A program made the translations under genes and the position numbers. Below, piece by piece: positions 7,203 to 17,476 of a DNA stretch of 64,000 nt (position 1 is its first letter; each line of letters opens with the position of its first letter). The stretch is from VAZQ01 sp035293945 (GTDB lineage Bacteria; Pseudomonadota; Alphaproteobacteria; Rhizobiales; Xanthobacteraceae): assembly GCA_035293945.1 (NCBI GenBank), contig DATGLV010000022.1, positions 124,001 to 188,000 of the forward strand, given 5' to 3'. A model generated the notes under the pieces. The model was given only the letters and a program-made list of their open reading frames with translations. It searched no databases and was not told the DNA's origin.

Positions 7203-8831
7203 ATGCCGGATATGTCAATGTCAGCCTTTTGTCGTCGCTTGCTGGCGCTCGCATTTGCGTGGGGCATCTTTGCAGTGCTCGGCTCCCCGGTGCAGGCCGG
7301 GCCTTACGAAGACGCGCTTTCCCACTTCCTCACCGATGACTTCGACGACACGGCGACCGGCATCACCGCGATTGCGGCCAGCGGAAACCCGCTCGCCGCG
7401 ACGGTGCTCCAAGCGCTACAGGACGAGCGGCTTTTCTTCAGCGCGCAAAACAAGACCGTGTTCTACCGCGACAGCACCGACACACTATTCGACGCCGCGA
7501 CCGGCCAGCCGGCTACGGGACCAGCGCCTGCGGATCTGGCGCCGGTCGAGATCAACAATCGCGTCCGGCGGGTGATCGAAGCCGCGCTCGGCGCCATGAC
7601 CCTGATGACAGGCAGCACCGACAAACGTTTCGAAGCAGCTCAGGCGGTGTTCCAGTCACGCGACGCCAATGCCTTGCCGGCGCTCGAGCAGGCGATCGCC
7701 AAGGAAACCGACGCGCGCGTAAAAGAGGCCCTGATCGCGGCGCGCGCCGCCGTCGTGCTCAATCTCGACGACGCCTCCGACGCCGACAAAATCGCCGCTA
7801 TCGGCGTGATCCGCGGCCGCGGCGATCAGGACGCCGTCGCGCTGCTGGCGGATGTACCGGCGAGTAGCTCCGCTGACGTCAAGAAAGCCGCAGCAGACGC
7901 CGTGGCGGCGCTGCAGCGCGACCTCGCCCTTTGGGGCGCAGTGCAGAACGCCTGGTATGGACTATCGCTCGGCTCGGTCCTCGCACTCGCCGCCATCGGG
8001 CTCGCGATCACATTCGGCGTGATGGGCGTGATCAACATGGCGCACGGCGAGATGGTCATGCTCGGCGCCTACACGACCTTCGTGGTGCAGGAGCTCATCC
8101 GGACGCGGCATCCGGGTCTTTTCGACTATTCGCTCGCCATCGCCATTCCGCTCGCCTTCCTGGTATCGGGCGCCGTCGGGATCCTGGTCGAGCGCTGCAT
8201 CATCCGCTTTCTCTACGGTCGTCCGCTTGATTCGCTGCTCGCCACCTGGGGCCTTTCGCTGATCCTGCAGCAGGCGGTGCGCACCGGGTTCGGCGCCAAC
8301 AACCGCGAGGTCGGCGCGCCCTCATGGATGAGCGGTGCATTCCAGCTCGGGCAGATGACCATCACATACAACCGGCTCTGGATCATCGTGTTCACGCTTC
8401 TGACTTTTGTCGCTCTCCTAGCGATGTTGCGACTGACACGCCTCGGCCTTGAAATGCGCGCGGTGACGCAGAACCGGTCTATGGCCGCCGCCATGGGCAT
8501 CCGTACCGGCAAGATCGATGCGCTCACCTTCGGGCTCGGCTCCGGCATCGCGGGCATCGCCGGCGTCGCGCTTTCGCAGATCGACAATGTCAGTCCAAAT
8601 CTCGGGCAGGGTTACATCATCGACTCGTTCCTGGTGGTGGTATTCGGCGGAGTCGGGAACCTATGGGGCACGCTGGTCGGCGCCTTCACGCTCGGTATCG
8701 CCAATAAGTTCCTGGAACCCTTCGCAGGTGCGGTGCTCGGCAAGATCATCATCTTGGTGCTCATCATCCTGTTCATCCAGAAGCGTCCGCGCGGGCTGTT
8801 TGCCCTCAAGGGCCGGGCAGTGGAAGCGTGA
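7203..8831 (+). CDS. urtB: Urea ABC transporter permease UrtB
   Basis: 542 residues: a signal-like first helix (LLALAFAWGIFAVLG, about 12-28), a periplasmic alpha-helical domain of about 210 residues rich in Ala/Asp, then a LivH-type permease domain from NAWYGLSLGSVLALAAIG (about residue 245) containing GVINMAHGEMVMLGAY and a late LGQGYIIDSFLVVVFGGVGN segment. This long N-terminal extension is the usual UrtB architecture. It forms the membrane channel of high-affinity urea uptake with UrtC. The urtA binding-protein gene that normally precedes it is absent; it lies at 58559. The ORF overlaps urtC by GTGA. Confidence 0.93.
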   Translation: MPDMSMSAFCRRLLALAFAWGIFAVLGSPVQAGPYEDALSHFLTDDFDDTATGITAIAASGNPLAATVLQALQDERLFFSAQNKTVFYRDSTDTLFDAATGQPATGPAPADLAPVEINNRVRRVIEAALGAMTLMTGSTDKRFEAAQAVFQSRDANALPALEQAIAKETDARVKEALIAARAAVVLNLDDASDADKIAAIGVIRGRGDQDAVALLADVPASSSADVKKAAADAVAALQRDLALWGAVQNAWYGLSLGSVLALAAIGLAITFGVMGVINMAHGEMVMLGAYTTFVVQELIRTRHPGLFDYSLAIAIPLAFLVSGAVGILVERCIIRFLYGRPLDSLLATWGLSLILQQAVRTGFGANNREVGAPSWMSGAFQLGQMTITYNRLWIIVFTLLTFVALLAMLRLTRLGLEMRAVTQNRSMAAAMGIRTGKIDALTFGLGSGIAGIAGVALSQIDNVSPNLGQGYIIDSFLVVVFGGVGNLWGTLVGAFTLGIANKFLEPFAGAVLGKIIILVLIILFIQKRPRGLFALKGRAVEA

Positions 8832-9994
8832 GCAGCTTTCCGCTCGTTCGCACACTGGACCGGGGCAGCTTCGGCTTCATCTTGGCGCTGGCCGTCATCG
8901 CCGTGCTGGTCCCTCTCCTCAACCTGGCGCTGCCATCATCCTCGCCGTTCGGTCTGTCGACCTACTTCGTCTCGCTGTTTGGAAAATATATCTGCTACGC
9001 GATCCTCGCTTTGGCCCTCGACCTGATCTGGGGCTATTGCGGCATCCTCTCGCTTGGCCATGGGGCCTTCTTCGCGCTCGGTGGCTACGCGATGGGCATG
9101 TATCTGATGCGTCAGATCGGCACCCGCGGCGTCTACGCCAACCCGATCCTGCCGGACTTCATGGTGTTCCTGAACTGGAAGGAACTTCCGGTCTATTGGT
9201 ATGGCTTCCAGCATTTCCCCTACGCGCTATTGATGGTCGTGCTGGCGCCGGGCTTGCTCGCCTTCGTGTTCGGCTGGTTCGCGTTCCGCTCGCGCGTCAC
9301 GGGCGTCTATCTCTCTATCATCACCCAGACGCTGACCTTTGCGCTGATGCTCGGATTCTTCCGCAATAATTTCGGATTCGGCGGCAACAATGGGTTGACC
9401 GACTACAAGGACATCCTCGGCTTCAACGTGCAGGCGCAAGGCACACGCGATGCCCTATTCGCCATCTCAACGATCACCCTGATGCTCACGTTCATCCTCT
9501 GCCGGGTGATCGTCACATCGAAATTCGGCAAGGTGCTGATCGCCATTCGGGATGCGGAATCGCGCACCCGCTTTCTCGGCTACAGGGTCGAGTCCTACAA
9601 GCTCTTGGTATTCACCGTTTCGGCCTGCATGGCTGGTATTGCGGGTGCACTCTACGTGCCGCAGGTCGGCATCATCAATCCAAGCGAGTTCTCCCCGGCC
9701 AACTCCATCGAGGCGGTGATCTGGGTCGCGGTCGGCGGGCGCGGCACCCTCGTCGGCGCGGCGATCGGCGCGGTTCTGGTCAACTTCGCCAAGACCTATT
9801 TCACCTCTGGGGTGCTCGCACCCTATTGGCTGTTCACGCTGGGCGCGCTGTTCATCGGCGTGACCATCCTGCTGCCGCGCGGCATCATCGGCTCGTTCCG
9901 CTTCTGGGCGACGTCTGGTCGCCGCGAAAAGAGCCCAACCGAAAGCGTGATCGGAGCATCGGCCATTGAACCCACGCCGCGTGCAGCGGAGTGA
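8828..9994 (+). CDS. urtC: Urea ABC transporter permease UrtC
   Basis: 388 residues, a LivM-type permease with about ten membrane segments. Conserved blocks include DLIWGYCGILSLGHGAFFAL, a YLSIITQTLTFALM helix, NNFGFGGNNGLTDY and the LPRGIIGSF end, all typical of UrtC. GTG start overlaps the urtB stop (GTGA), indicating translational coupling. The protein would pair with UrtB in the cytoplasmic membrane for urea import. A hydrophilic C-terminal tail of about 25 residues follows the last helix. Confidence 0.93.
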   Translation: MSSFPLVRTLDRGSFGFILALAVIAVLVPLLNLALPSSSPFGLSTYFVSLFGKYICYAILALALDLIWGYCGILSLGHGAFFALGGYAMGMYLMRQIGTRGVYANPILPDFMVFLNWKELPVYWYGFQHFPYALLMVVLAPGLLAFVFGWFAFRSRVTGVYLSIITQTLTFALMLGFFRNNFGFGGNNGLTDYKDILGFNVQAQGTRDALFAISTITLMLTFILCRVIVTSKFGKVLIAIRDAESRTRFLGYRVESYKLLVFTVSACMAGIAGALYVPQVGIINPSEFSPANSIEAVIWVAVGGRGTLVGAAIGAVLVNFAKTYFTSGVLAPYWLFTLGALFIGVTILLPRGIIGSFRFWATSGRREKSPTESVIGASAIEPTPRAAE

Positions 9995-10004
9995 CGGGGC
10001 AAGC

Positions 10005-10757
10005 ATGACCGACCGAACAACCTCATCGATGCTCTACCTTGACGGGATCACCGTCTCCTTCGACGGCTTCCGCGCGCTCAACAACCTCTCTTTCGTGGTC
10101 GAGCCCGGTGAGATGCGGGCCATCATCGGCCCCAACGGCGCCGGCAAAACCACCATGATGGATGTGGTCACCGGCAAGACGCGACCAGACAACGGCGCGG
10201 CGTTGTTCGACGGTCGCCACGACCTCACCCGGCTCGACGAGAGCGACATCGCTGAGCTCGGGATCGGCCGCAAGTTCCAGAAGCCCACCGTGTTCGAGAT
10301 GCATACGGTCGAGGACAATATCCTGCTGGCACTGAAGAGCGACCGCCATGCACGCGCGGCGCTGTTCTGGCGCGAGACACCGGAAACTGACCAACGAATT
10401 GACGACATATTGCGGACGACCCGCCTCTCTGCGGTGCGCCATCGCGTCGCCGGCGGGCTCTCGCACGGGCAGAAGCAGTGGCTCGAGATCGGCATGCTGC
10501 TCGCGCAGCAGCCCAAGCTCCTTCTGGTCGACGAGCCTGTCGCCGGCATGACCGATGCGGAAACGCACCAGACCGCCGAGCTGCTCAAGGAGATCAACCG
10601 CGACCGCACCATTGTGGTGGTGGAGCACGATATGACGTTCGTGCGCGAGCTCGACGTCAAGGTCACCGTCCTGCACGAAGGCGCTGTTCTGGCCGAAGGA
10701 TCCATCGATCAGGTGTCGCAGAACGAGCGGGTGATCGAGGTGTATTTGGGGCGATAG
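10005..10757 (+). CDS. urtD: Urea ABC transporter ATP-binding protein UrtD
   Basis: 250 residues from ATG 10005; an in-frame upstream ATG at 9966 lies inside urtC and is less likely. LivG-type ATPase: Walker A GPNGAGKTT, the FQKPTVFEMHTVEDNILLAL block characteristic of UrtD, signature LSHGQKQWLEIG (a modified LSGGQ), Walker B LLLVDEPVAGMT, and the H-loop VVEHDMTFV. It energises urea import together with UrtE. It starts 10 nt after urtC ends, and urtE follows after 2 nt. Confidence 0.94.
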   Translation: MTDRTTSSMLYLDGITVSFDGFRALNNLSFVVEPGEMRAIIGPNGAGKTTMMDVVTGKTRPDNGAALFDGRHDLTRLDESDIAELGIGRKFQKPTVFEMHTVEDNILLALKSDRHARAALFWRETPETDQRIDDILRTTRLSAVRHRVAGGLSHGQKQWLEIGMLLAQQPKLLLVDEPVAGMTDAETHQTAELLKEINRDRTIVVVEHDMTFVRELDVKVTVLHEGAVLAEGSIDQVSQNERVIEVYLGR

Positions 10758-10759
10758 GG

Positions 10760-11455
10760 ATGCTCGAAGTAACTTCCGTCAATCTCCACTACGGCGCAGC
10801 TCAAGCCTTGCGTTCCGTCTCGCTCACCGCCGCTCCGGGCGAGGTGACCTGCGTGCTCGGTCGCAACGGGGTCGGCAAGACCAGCCTGCTTCGCGCCCTG
10901 ATCGGCCAACATCCGATCAGCAATGGCTCGATCACCTTCGCGGGGCAGGACATCACCAAGCTCAGGCCTTTCGAGCGGGCGCGCGGCGGCATTGCCTATG
11001 TGCCGCAGGGCCGCGAGATCTTTCCGCTGCTGACGGTTGAGGAAAATCTCAAGACCGGATTTGCCCCTCTTGCGCGGAGCCAGCGTTCCATCCCCGACGA
11101 TGTGTTCTCTTTGTTTCCGGTGCTCGATACCATGCTCGGCCGCCGCGGCGGCGATCTATCCGGTGGCCAGCAGCAGCAGCTTGCGATCGGGCGGGCGCTG
11201 GTGATGCGGCCGCGGCTATTGCTGTTGGATGAGCCGACCGAAGGCATCCAGCCTTCGATCATCAAGGATATCGGCCGCGCCATATCGTATCTGCGGGGCT
11301 TGAAGCAGATGGCGATCGTGTTGGTTGAGCAATACCTCGACTTCGCGCGTGAGCTCGGCGACCGATTCGTGGTGATGGACCGCGGGTCCGTCGTTTATTC
11401 TTGCGATCGCGCCGGCATGGAGGAGCAGGATTTGAAGCGCGCGCTGGCGATTTGA
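10760..11455 (+). CDS. urtE: Urea ABC transporter ATP-binding protein UrtE
   Basis: 231 residues from ATG at 10760, 2 nt after urtD; the frame is open further upstream inside urtD but the family N-terminus MLEVTSVNLHYG begins here. LivF-type ATPase: Walker A GRNGVGKTS, GIAYVPQGREIFPLLTVEEN, signature LSGGQQQQLAIGRAL, Walker B LLLLDEPTEGIQPSI, and H-loop VLVEQYLDFA. The GREIFPLLTVEENL and PTEGIQPSI blocks separate UrtE from amino-acid LivF proteins. Second ATPase of the urea importer, followed after 48 nt by ureD. Confidence 0.94.
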   Translation: MLEVTSVNLHYGAAQALRSVSLTAAPGEVTCVLGRNGVGKTSLLRALIGQHPISNGSITFAGQDITKLRPFERARGGIAYVPQGREIFPLLTVEENLKTGFAPLARSQRSIPDDVFSLFPVLDTMLGRRGGDLSGGQQQQLAIGRALVMRPRLLLLDEPTEGIQPSIIKDIGRAISYLRGLKQMAIVLVEQYLDFARELGDRFVVMDRGSVVYSCDRAGMEEQDLKRALAI

Positions 11456-11503
11456 ACCTGAACGGCCAAACTGCGCAGAACAAGGTTGTGGGGAGGAAGC
11501 GGG

Positions 11504-12343
11504 GTGGCCGAGGCAATGCTCAAGGATAGCGTCGAGACTATATTCGCCAACAACCGCGCTGTCGCGAGCGTTGCCCTGAGCGCCAAGTTCGCCTTTGGGG
11601 CGAGCCGGCGCGAGCACGTGCACGAAGAAGGCGCTCTGCGCGTGCGCTGCCCGGGTGCGCCCGCCGAAGAGCTCGAAGCCACAATCGTGAACACGGCCGG
11701 CGGCATGGCGGGCGGCGACCGCTTTGTGCTCGATTTTTCCGCTGGTCCGAACGCCCGTCTGCTGGTGACCAGCGCTTCGGCCGAAAGGATTTATCGCACA
11801 CTCGGGCCGGACACGAGCGTCGATGCGAAGCTCGCGGTCGCGCCCGGTGGTGAGCTCGCGTGGTTGCCGCGCGAAACCATCCTGTTCGATCGCGCGCGGC
11901 TCAGGCGTAGCATCGAGGTTGATCTGGCGCCCGACGCACACCTGCTTCTCGCAGAGGCGGTGGTCTTCGGCCGTTCCGGCATGGGTGAGAGCATTGCGGA
12001 AGGGTTCCTGCTCGATCGCTGGCGTATCCGTCGCGAAGGCCGGCTCGTTCATGCCGAGACAATGCGGCTTGCCGGAAACATGGCCGCAAAGCTCGATCGG
12101 CCAGCCATTGCAGGCGGTGGCATGGCGATCGCCAGCATTCTGATGGTGCCGGGGGACTCAGCGACTGCGGACGCCGTGCGCTCCGTGAGCGCGGAATCCA
12201 TGAGCGAGATCGGCGTATCCGCCTGGAACGGACTACTGGCCGTGCGCATGGTGGCCGCCCACGGCGCCGCGCTCCGCCACGATCTCAGCTGCATAGTCGG
12301 CGCACTCCGCGGCGGACGACTACCGCGGCTCTGGTTCAATTGA
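11504..12343 (+). CDS. ureD: Urease accessory protein UreD
   Basis: 279 residues. I chose GTG 11504 because a GGAGG site lies 8 nt upstream; TTG 11486 and ATG 11516 are alternatives. Family blocks: [49 protein letters not shown] and [13 protein letters not shown]. UreD is the scaffold that recruits UreF and UreG to the urease apoprotein during nickel insertion. First of the seven ure genes, apparently transcribed with urtBCDE, which links urea uptake to hydrolysis. Confidence 0.93.
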   Translation: MAEAMLKDSVETIFANNRAVASVALSAKFAFGASRREHVHEEGALRVRCPGAPAEELEATIVNTAGGMAGGDRFVLDFSAGPNARLLVTSASAERIYRTLGPDTSVDAKLAVAPGGELAWLPRETILFDRARLRRSIEVDLAPDAHLLLAEAVVFGRSGMGESIAEGFLLDRWRIRREGRLVHAETMRLAGNMAAKLDRPAIAGGGMAIASILMVPGDSATADAVRSVSAESMSEIGVSAWNGLLAVRMVAAHGAALRHDLSCIVGALRGGRLPRLWFN

Positions 12344-12362
12344 GAAAAAGGGACTTGCGTGC

Positions 12363-12665
12363 ATGAACTTGACGCCGCGAGAAAAAGACAAGCTGTTGAT
12401 CGCCATGGCCGCGGTGGTGGCCCGGCGTCGCCTCGAACGCGGCGTCAAGCTCAACCACCCGGAGGCTGTCGCGCTGATCACCGATTTCATCCTCGAGGGT
12501 GCGCGCGACGGCCGGACGGTCGCCGAGCTGATGGAAGCGGGTGCCGGCGTGTTGACGCGCAGCCAAGTGATGCAAGGAATCCCAGAGATGATCCACGAGG
12601 TCCAGGTGGAAGCGACGTTTCCGGACGGGACCAAGCTCGTCACCGTACACGAGCCGATCCGATGA
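12363..12665 (+). CDS. ureA: Urease gamma subunit UreA
   Basis: 100 residues, the standard gamma-subunit length. Conserved [35 protein letters not shown], and the closing [20 protein letters not shown]. Part of the alpha-beta-gamma urease that hydrolyses urea to ammonia and carbamate in the cytoplasm. It is separate from the beta subunit, as in most proteobacteria. The 96 nt to ureB hold a small palindromic repeat. Confidence 0.96.
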   Translation: MNLTPREKDKLLIAMAAVVARRRLERGVKLNHPEAVALITDFILEGARDGRTVAELMEAGAGVLTRSQVMQGIPEMIHEVQVEATFPDGTKLVTVHEPIR

Positions 12666-12699
12666 CAGCGCCCTGCATCCTCTGTTGTCTGCCCGCGCT

Positions 12700-12745
12700 C
12701 GCCGCGAGCCTCCCAGTTATGTGGCCGGGACAAGCCCGGCCATGA
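12700..12745. repeat. Short palindromic repeat between ureA and ureB
   Basis: TGGCCGGGACAAGCCCGGCCATGACC forms a hairpin (GGCCGGG/CCCGGCC). It belongs to the same style of element as the repeats at 5590 and 39832. It lies within the urease operon and could affect mRNA stability or subunit ratio. Confidence 0.6.
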
Positions 12746-12761
12746 CCCAGGAGATCCAAGC

Positions 12762-13067
12762 ATGATCCCCGGCGAGATCTTCACTCAAGACGGCGAGATC
12801 GAGCTCAATGCCGGCCGCAGGACCGTGACCATCACGGTCACCAATTGCGGCGACCGGCCGGTGCAGGTCGGCAGCCATTATCATTTCTTCGAGACCAATC
12901 CGGCGCTGAAGTTTGAGCGGAAGAAGGCGCGCGGCATGCGGCTCGATATTGCGGCCGGCACTGCCGTGCGCTTCGAGCCGGGCCAGACGCGCGATGTCAG
13001 GCTCATTCCGTACGCCGGAACCCGCAAGGTCTTCGGCTTTCGCGGTGACGTGATGGGCAAGCTCTGA
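12762..13067 (+). CDS. ureB: Urease beta subunit UreB
   Basis: 101 residues. Starts [19 protein letters not shown] and contains [31 protein letters not shown] and [11 protein letters not shown], all hallmark beta-subunit sequences. It packs against UreC in the urease trimer. The stop lies 9 nt before the ureC start. Confidence 0.96.
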   Translation: MIPGEIFTQDGEIELNAGRRTVTITVTNCGDRPVQVGSHYHFFETNPALKFERKKARGMRLDIAAGTAVRFEPGQTRDVRLIPYAGTRKVFGFRGDVMGKL

Positions 13068-13076
13068 GAGAAAGCC

Positions 13077-14786
13077 ATGTCGTTGAAAATCGAGCGCCGC
13101 GCCTATGTGGATATGTTCGGGCCGACCACCGGCGACCGGGTGCGGCTTGCCGACACCGATCTCATCATCGAGGTGGAGAAGGATTTCACCACCTACGGCG
13201 AAGAGGTGAAATTCGGCGGCGGCAAGGTCATCCGTGACGGCATGGGCCAAGGCCAAGTCACCAACCGGCAGGGTGCGCTCGACACTGTCATCACCAATGC
13301 GTTGATCCTCGATCACTGGGGAGTCGTGAAGGCAGATATCGGCATCAAGGACGGGAAGATCGCCGGCATCGGCAAAGCCGGCAACCCGGACGTCCAACCG
13401 GGGGTCAAGCTCATCATCGGCCCGGGCACCGAAGTGATCGCCGGCGAAGGCAAGATCCTCACTGCCGGCGGCTTCGACACGCACATTCATTTCATCTGTC
13501 CGCAGCAGATCGAGGAAGCGCTGATGTCGGGCGTCACCTCGCTGCTCGGCGGCGGCACCGGGCCGGCGGCCGGCACCAACGCGACCACCTGCACGCCTGG
13601 TCCCTGGCACATCGCGCGCATGATCCAGGCGGCGGATGCGTTCCCGGTCAATCTCGGCTTTGCCGGCAAAGGCAATGCGTCGCGCCCGGCCGCGCTCGAA
13701 GAGATGATCAAGGCCGGCGCGTGCGCGCTCAAGCTGCACGAAGACTGGGGCACGACGCCGGCTGCGATCGATTGCTGTCTCTCGGTCGCCGAGGATCACG
13801 ACATTCAGGTCATGATCCACACTGACACGCTCAACGAGTCGGGCTTTGTCGAGGATACCATCAAGGCGTTCAAAGGCCGCACCATCCACGCCTTCCACAC
13901 CGAGGGCGCCGGCGGCGGCCATGCGCCGGACATCATCAAGGTCGCCGGGCTTCCCAACGTGCTTCCCTCCTCCACCAACCCGACGCGCCCATTTACCCGC
14001 AACACCATCGACGAGCATCTCGACATGCTGATGGTTTGTCATCATCTCGATTCGTCGATCGCCGAGGACTTGGCGTTTGCCGAGAGCCGCATCCGCAAGG
14101 AGACCATCGCGGCGGAGGACATCCTGCATGACATCGGCGCGCTCTCGATGATGTCATCGGACAGCCAGGCCATGGGCCGGCTCGGCGAGGTCATCATTCG
14201 AACTTGGCAGACCGCCGACAAGATGAAGAAGCAGCGCGGGCGCCTCAAAGGGGAGCGGGACAACGACAACATCCGGGCCAAGCGCTATATCGCCAAATAC
14301 ACGATCAATCCCGCGATCACGCATGGCGTTTCCAAGCTCATCGGCTCGGTCGAGAAGGGCAAGCTCGCCGATCTGGTGCTGTGGTCGCCGGCGTTCTTCG
14401 GCGTGAAGCCTGACATTGTGATCAAGGGCGGCTCCATCGTGGCGGCGCTCATGGGTGATCCCAACGCATCTATCCCAACGCCGCAGCCCGTGCACTACCG
14501 GCCTATGTTCGGCGCGTTTGCGGGTGCCCGCACCGCTTCTTCCGTGGTCTTTGCCTCAAAGGCCGCAGTGCGCGGAGGGCTCGCCAAGAAGCTCGGGATC
14601 GCCAAGACCCTGGTCGCGGTCGAAAACACGCGCGGCAAGATTTCCAAGAAGAGCATGATCCACAATAGCGCCACGCCCAAGATCGATGTTGATGCCGAGA
14701 CCTATGAAGTCAGGGCAGACGGCGAGCTGTTGACCTGCGAGCCCGCCGAGGTGCTGCCCATGGCACAGCGCTATTTTCTGTTCTGA
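13077..14786 (+). CDS. ureC: Urease alpha (catalytic) subunit UreC
   Basis: 569 residues, full length. Nickel and active-site signatures are intact: DTHIHFI histidines, the carbamylated lysine in [41 protein letters not shown], and the mobile-flap cysteine in [10 protein letters not shown]. It catalyses urea hydrolysis at a dinuclear nickel site. Starts 9 nt after ureB and ends 2 nt before ureE. No truncation or altered ligand is seen, so the enzyme should be functional once matured by UreDEFG. Confidence 0.97.
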   Translation: MSLKIERRAYVDMFGPTTGDRVRLADTDLIIEVEKDFTTYGEEVKFGGGKVIRDGMGQGQVTNRQGALDTVITNALILDHWGVVKADIGIKDGKIAGIGKAGNPDVQPGVKLIIGPGTEVIAGEGKILTAGGFDTHIHFICPQQIEEALMSGVTSLLGGGTGPAAGTNATTCTPGPWHIARMIQAADAFPVNLGFAGKGNASRPAALEEMIKAGACALKLHEDWGTTPAAIDCCLSVAEDHDIQVMIHTDTLNESGFVEDTIKAFKGRTIHAFHTEGAGGGHAPDIIKVAGLPNVLPSSTNPTRPFTRNTIDEHLDMLMVCHHLDSSIAEDLAFAESRIRKETIAAEDILHDIGALSMMSSDSQAMGRLGEVIIRTWQTADKMKKQRGRLKGERDNDNIRAKRYIAKYTINPAITHGVSKLIGSVEKGKLADLVLWSPAFFGVKPDIVIKGGSIVAALMGDPNASIPTPQPVHYRPMFGAFAGARTASSVVFASKAAVRGGLAKKLGIAKTLVAVENTRGKISKKSMIHNSATPKIDVDAETYEVRADGELLTCEPAEVLPMAQRYFLF

Positions 14787-14788
14787 TC

Positions 14789-15253
14789 ATGCGACGCGCG
14801 CATTCGGTTCGGCCGGCAGGGGAGTGGGACAGGACGGCGGCAGTCGACCGAGTGGTGCTTGATGCGACCGACCGCTACCGCCGCAGGTGGTTGCTCAAGG
14901 GCGAGCGCGGCACCACCGTCCTGCTCGACCTGCCGCATGCGATCGCTCTCCGAGACGGCGACGGCCTCGTGCTCGACGATGGCGCGCTCGTGCGAGTGGT
15001 CGGCAAGCCGGAGCCGCTTTATGAAGTCGCGGCCGCCAATGCGTCCGAACTTGCGCGGCTTGCCTGGCATCTCGGCAATCGACACACCGAGATTCAGGTC
15101 ATCGGCCGGCGGCTGCGCATCCGCCGCGACCATGTCCTTGCCGACATGCTGCAGCGCCTGGGCGCGGAGATCACCGAGGTCGAAGCGACGTTCGAGCCCG
15201 ATGGTGGCGCATACGTTCTTCCGCATGCCCATTCAGGCGGTGCGCATGACTAG
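14789..15253 (+). CDS. ureE: Urease accessory nickel chaperone UreE
   Basis: 154 residues: an N-terminal peptide-binding domain (about 1-75, with RRRWLLKGERGTTVLLDL) and a nickel-binding domain with AWHLGNRHTEIQVIGRRL, including the conserved interface histidine, and DHVLADMLQRLG. The C-terminus has only a few histidines (PHAHSGGAHD) and no polyhistidine tail, so nickel storage capacity is probably low. UreE hands nickel to UreG. It starts 2 nt after ureC and overlaps ureF by 8 nt. Confidence 0.93.
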   Translation: MRRAHSVRPAGEWDRTAAVDRVVLDATDRYRRRWLLKGERGTTVLLDLPHAIALRDGDGLVLDDGALVRVVGKPEPLYEVAAANASELARLAWHLGNRHTEIQVIGRRLRIRRDHVLADMLQRLGAEITEVEATFEPDGGAYVLPHAHSGGAHD

Positions 15254-15938
15254 CCGGCAGGAGCGGTCAGCGCTTTATCGGCTGATGGCGTGGATGTCGC
15301 CCGCCTATCCGGTCGGCGCATTCTCCTATTCGGGCGGGCTCGAATGGGCGGTCGAGGCCGGCGATATGACCGATGCCGGAAGCCTCGCAGACTGGCTCTC
15401 GGCCGTGATCCGCGAAGGCAGCGGCTTCTGCGATGCCGTGTTCCTCGCACACGCGCACCGGTCGGTGGCCGCGCAAGATGACGTGGCACTCGGCGCAGTC
15501 GCCGAGCTTGCGGCCGCATTCACTGCAAGCCGCGAGCGGTTTCTTGAAACGACCGCGCAGGGGCGCGCCTTCTTCGAGGTCACACGCGCCGCCTGGGGCT
15601 GCGCGGCGCTTGATCGACTCCACACTGTGTGGAGCGGTCCTCTCGCCTATCCGGTTGCGGTCGCGGTTGCGAGCGCCGGCCACGGTATCGCGCTCGAGCC
15701 CGCGCTGGCCGCCTATCTGCAGGCCGTCGCCGGCAATCTCATCACCGCCGGCTTGCGCCTCATTCCCCTCGGCCAGACCGACAGCCAGCGGGTGTTGGCC
15801 AGCCTCGAGCCGCTCATTACGGAATGCGTTGACGCGGCGCTTAAATGTTCACTTGATGAAGTCGGCAGCGCTGGCTTTCGGGCCGAAATAGCCGGCATGC
15901 GTCACGAGACACAACATACACGTTTGTTCCGCAGCTAG
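15246..15938 (+). CDS. ureF: Urease accessory protein UreF
   Basis: 230 residues from ATG 15246 (MTSRQERSALYRLMAWMSP); the frame is open well upstream inside ureE but the family begins here. All-helical UreF signatures: SPAYPVGAFSYSGGLEWAVE, a DAVFLAHAHR helix, LNxLxxLTAR-like positions and LRLIPLGQTDSQRVLA. UreF docks on UreD and acts as a checkpoint for UreG GTP hydrolysis. Overlaps the end of ureE, so coupled translation is likely. Confidence 0.93.
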   Translation: MTSRQERSALYRLMAWMSPAYPVGAFSYSGGLEWAVEAGDMTDAGSLADWLSAVIREGSGFCDAVFLAHAHRSVAAQDDVALGAVAELAAAFTASRERFLETTAQGRAFFEVTRAAWGCAALDRLHTVWSGPLAYPVAVAVASAGHGIALEPALAAYLQAVAGNLITAGLRLIPLGQTDSQRVLASLEPLITECVDAALKCSLDEVGSAGFRAEIAGMRHETQHTRLFRS

Positions 15939-15956
15939 CATGTTCAGGAAAATCGT

Positions 15957-16571
15957 ATGAAGACCACCTACGGCCCGCTCCGCGTCGGTGTCGGTGGACC
16001 GGTCGGCTCCGGCAAGACGGCGCTGATGGATGCACTCTGCAAGCGCATGCGCGCGCGCTACGAGATCGCCGCGATCACGAATGATATCTACACGAAATGG
16101 GACGCCGATTATCTCGTGCGCTCCGGGGCGCTCGCGCCGGAGCGCATTGCCGGCGTGGAAACCGGCGGCTGCCCCCATACCGCCATTCGCGAGGATGCTT
16201 CAATCAACCTCGCCGCAGTCGCCGACATGCAGGTGAAGTTCCCCGAGCTTGATCTCATACTCATCGAATCTGGCGGCGACAATCTCGCGGCGACCTTCTC
16301 ACCGGAGCTTGCCGATCTTACACTCTACGTGATCGATGTCGCGGCCGGCGACAAGATTCCTTCCAAAGGCGGCCCCGGCATCACCCGCTCCGATCTTCTG
16401 ATCATCAACAAGATCGATCTCGCGTCGCATGTCGGCGCCTCGCTGGCGCTGATGGAACGCGAAAGCAAGCGCATGCGGGGATCGCGACCGTTCGTGTTCA
16501 GCAACTTGCACACGGGGGATGGGGTGGACGCGATCATCGATTTCATCGAGCAAAAGGGTGGGCTTGCTTAG
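15957..16571 (+). CDS. ureG: Urease accessory GTPase UreG
   Basis: 204 residues. P-loop [18 protein letters not shown], the [20 protein letters not shown] block holding the CPH nickel-binding motif, [17 protein letters not shown], and the base-recognition NKIDLA. This SIMIBI-class GTPase delivers nickel to urease with UreDF. It is the last gene of the urt-ure operon; its stop is 6 nt from the converging transglutaminase-like gene. Confidence 0.96.
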   Translation: MKTTYGPLRVGVGGPVGSGKTALMDALCKRMRARYEIAAITNDIYTKWDADYLVRSGALAPERIAGVETGGCPHTAIREDASINLAAVADMQVKFPELDLILIESGGDNLAATFSPELADLTLYVIDVAAGDKIPSKGGPGITRSDLLIINKIDLASHVGASLALMERESKRMRGSRPFVFSNLHTGDGVDAIIDFIEQKGGLA

Positions 16572-16576
16572 GGCGC

Positions 16577-17476
16577 CTACACCGTGCGGGCCGCCGCAGG
16601 ATCGACCGGGATAACGTCGACGGCGACCTCAAGATGCTGTCCGCCGGAAGCAAAGAAGATTCCGGCAATCGGCGCCACATCCGCATAGTCGCGGCCGAGC
16701 GCAAGAAACACGTGATCGTCGCCGACGAGCAACGCATTGGTCGGATCAAATCCGCACCAGCCTGCTTCAGGGCCGCACCAGGCCATGGTCCACGCATGCA
16801 TGGCGTCGGAGCCTTCGAGCCGCGCCTGTCCCTCGCGCGGCACGGTGCGCAGATAACCGCTCACGTAGGCGGCTGGCAGCCCGAGGCCGCGCAGCCCGGC
16901 AATCATGATATGGGCGAAATCCTGGCAAACACCGCTGCGTTGCGCGAAGGCCTGTGATGGCGAGGTGGCAACGTCGGTCGAGCCGATCTCGTAGGTGAAG
17001 TCGGCCTTGATGCGGTTCATGAGATCGGCCGCGCCGGCGAACACCGGCCTTCCCGGCGCGAAGCTCTGCCGTGCGTAGTCGGTGATCGCGGGATCGAGAA
17101 AAACCTGCCGGCTGGGAAACAGGAAATGCGCCGGCGAATCCGGGCCGAGGTAGCTCCCCATCACGGCGTCGGCGCGCACCGCCTCCCAGGCAGGCGTCGC
17201 ATCGGGATCGGGGTGGGGCGGCGCCTCCACGGCGACTCGCGCCACAACCTTGATCGACAGGCTATCGTGCGCCTCTTCGAGGCCGATCCGGGTCACGTGA
17301 TTGCCGAAAAAATCGACGCTGTCGCGCCGCTCCACCGGCACCGGCGAGATTTCCAGCGCCACCGCATGCACCCGCTGGCGCGGCCGGTTGACTGGCGTCA
17401 AGTGGAGAGCGTGGTGCGCGTAAGCGACCTTCGACGCATAGGCATAGGTCGTAGTCTGGCGAATATCATAGATCAT
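16577..17476 (-). CDS. Transglutaminase-like cysteine protease-fold protein
   Basis: 299 residues from ATG 17476, which overlaps the upstream stop as ATGA. A small beta N-domain (about 1-90) is followed by a transglutaminase-like core with the triad Cys184 (RSGVCQDFAH), His227 (DAMHAWTM) and Asp244 (WCGFDPTN). No signal peptide is seen, so the protein is probably cytoplasmic. In other genomes such proteins travel with circularly permuted ATP-grasp/alpha-E proteins, in a system predicted computationally to make and remove peptide or amino-acid conjugates; biochemical function is not established. Confidence 0.85.
   Translation of the reverse strand: MIYDIRQTTTYAYASKVAYAHHALHLTPVNRPRQRVHAVALEISPVPVERRDSVDFFGNHVTRIGLEEAHDSLSIKVVARVAVEAPPHPDPDATPAWEAVRADAVMGSYLGPDSPAHFLFPSRQVFLDPAITDYARQSFAPGRPVFAGAADLMNRIKADFTYEIGSTDVATSPSQAFAQRSGVCQDFAHIMIAGLRGLGLPAAYVSGYLRTVPREGQARLEGSDAMHAWTMAWCGPEAGWCGFDPTNALLVGDDHVFLALGRDYADVAPIAGIFFASGGQHLEVAVDVIPVDPAAARTV

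Noticed and set aside
12717..14129. 470-residue open frame opposite ureC
   Set aside because: Shadow of the well supported ureB-ureC coding region; no start context or domain.
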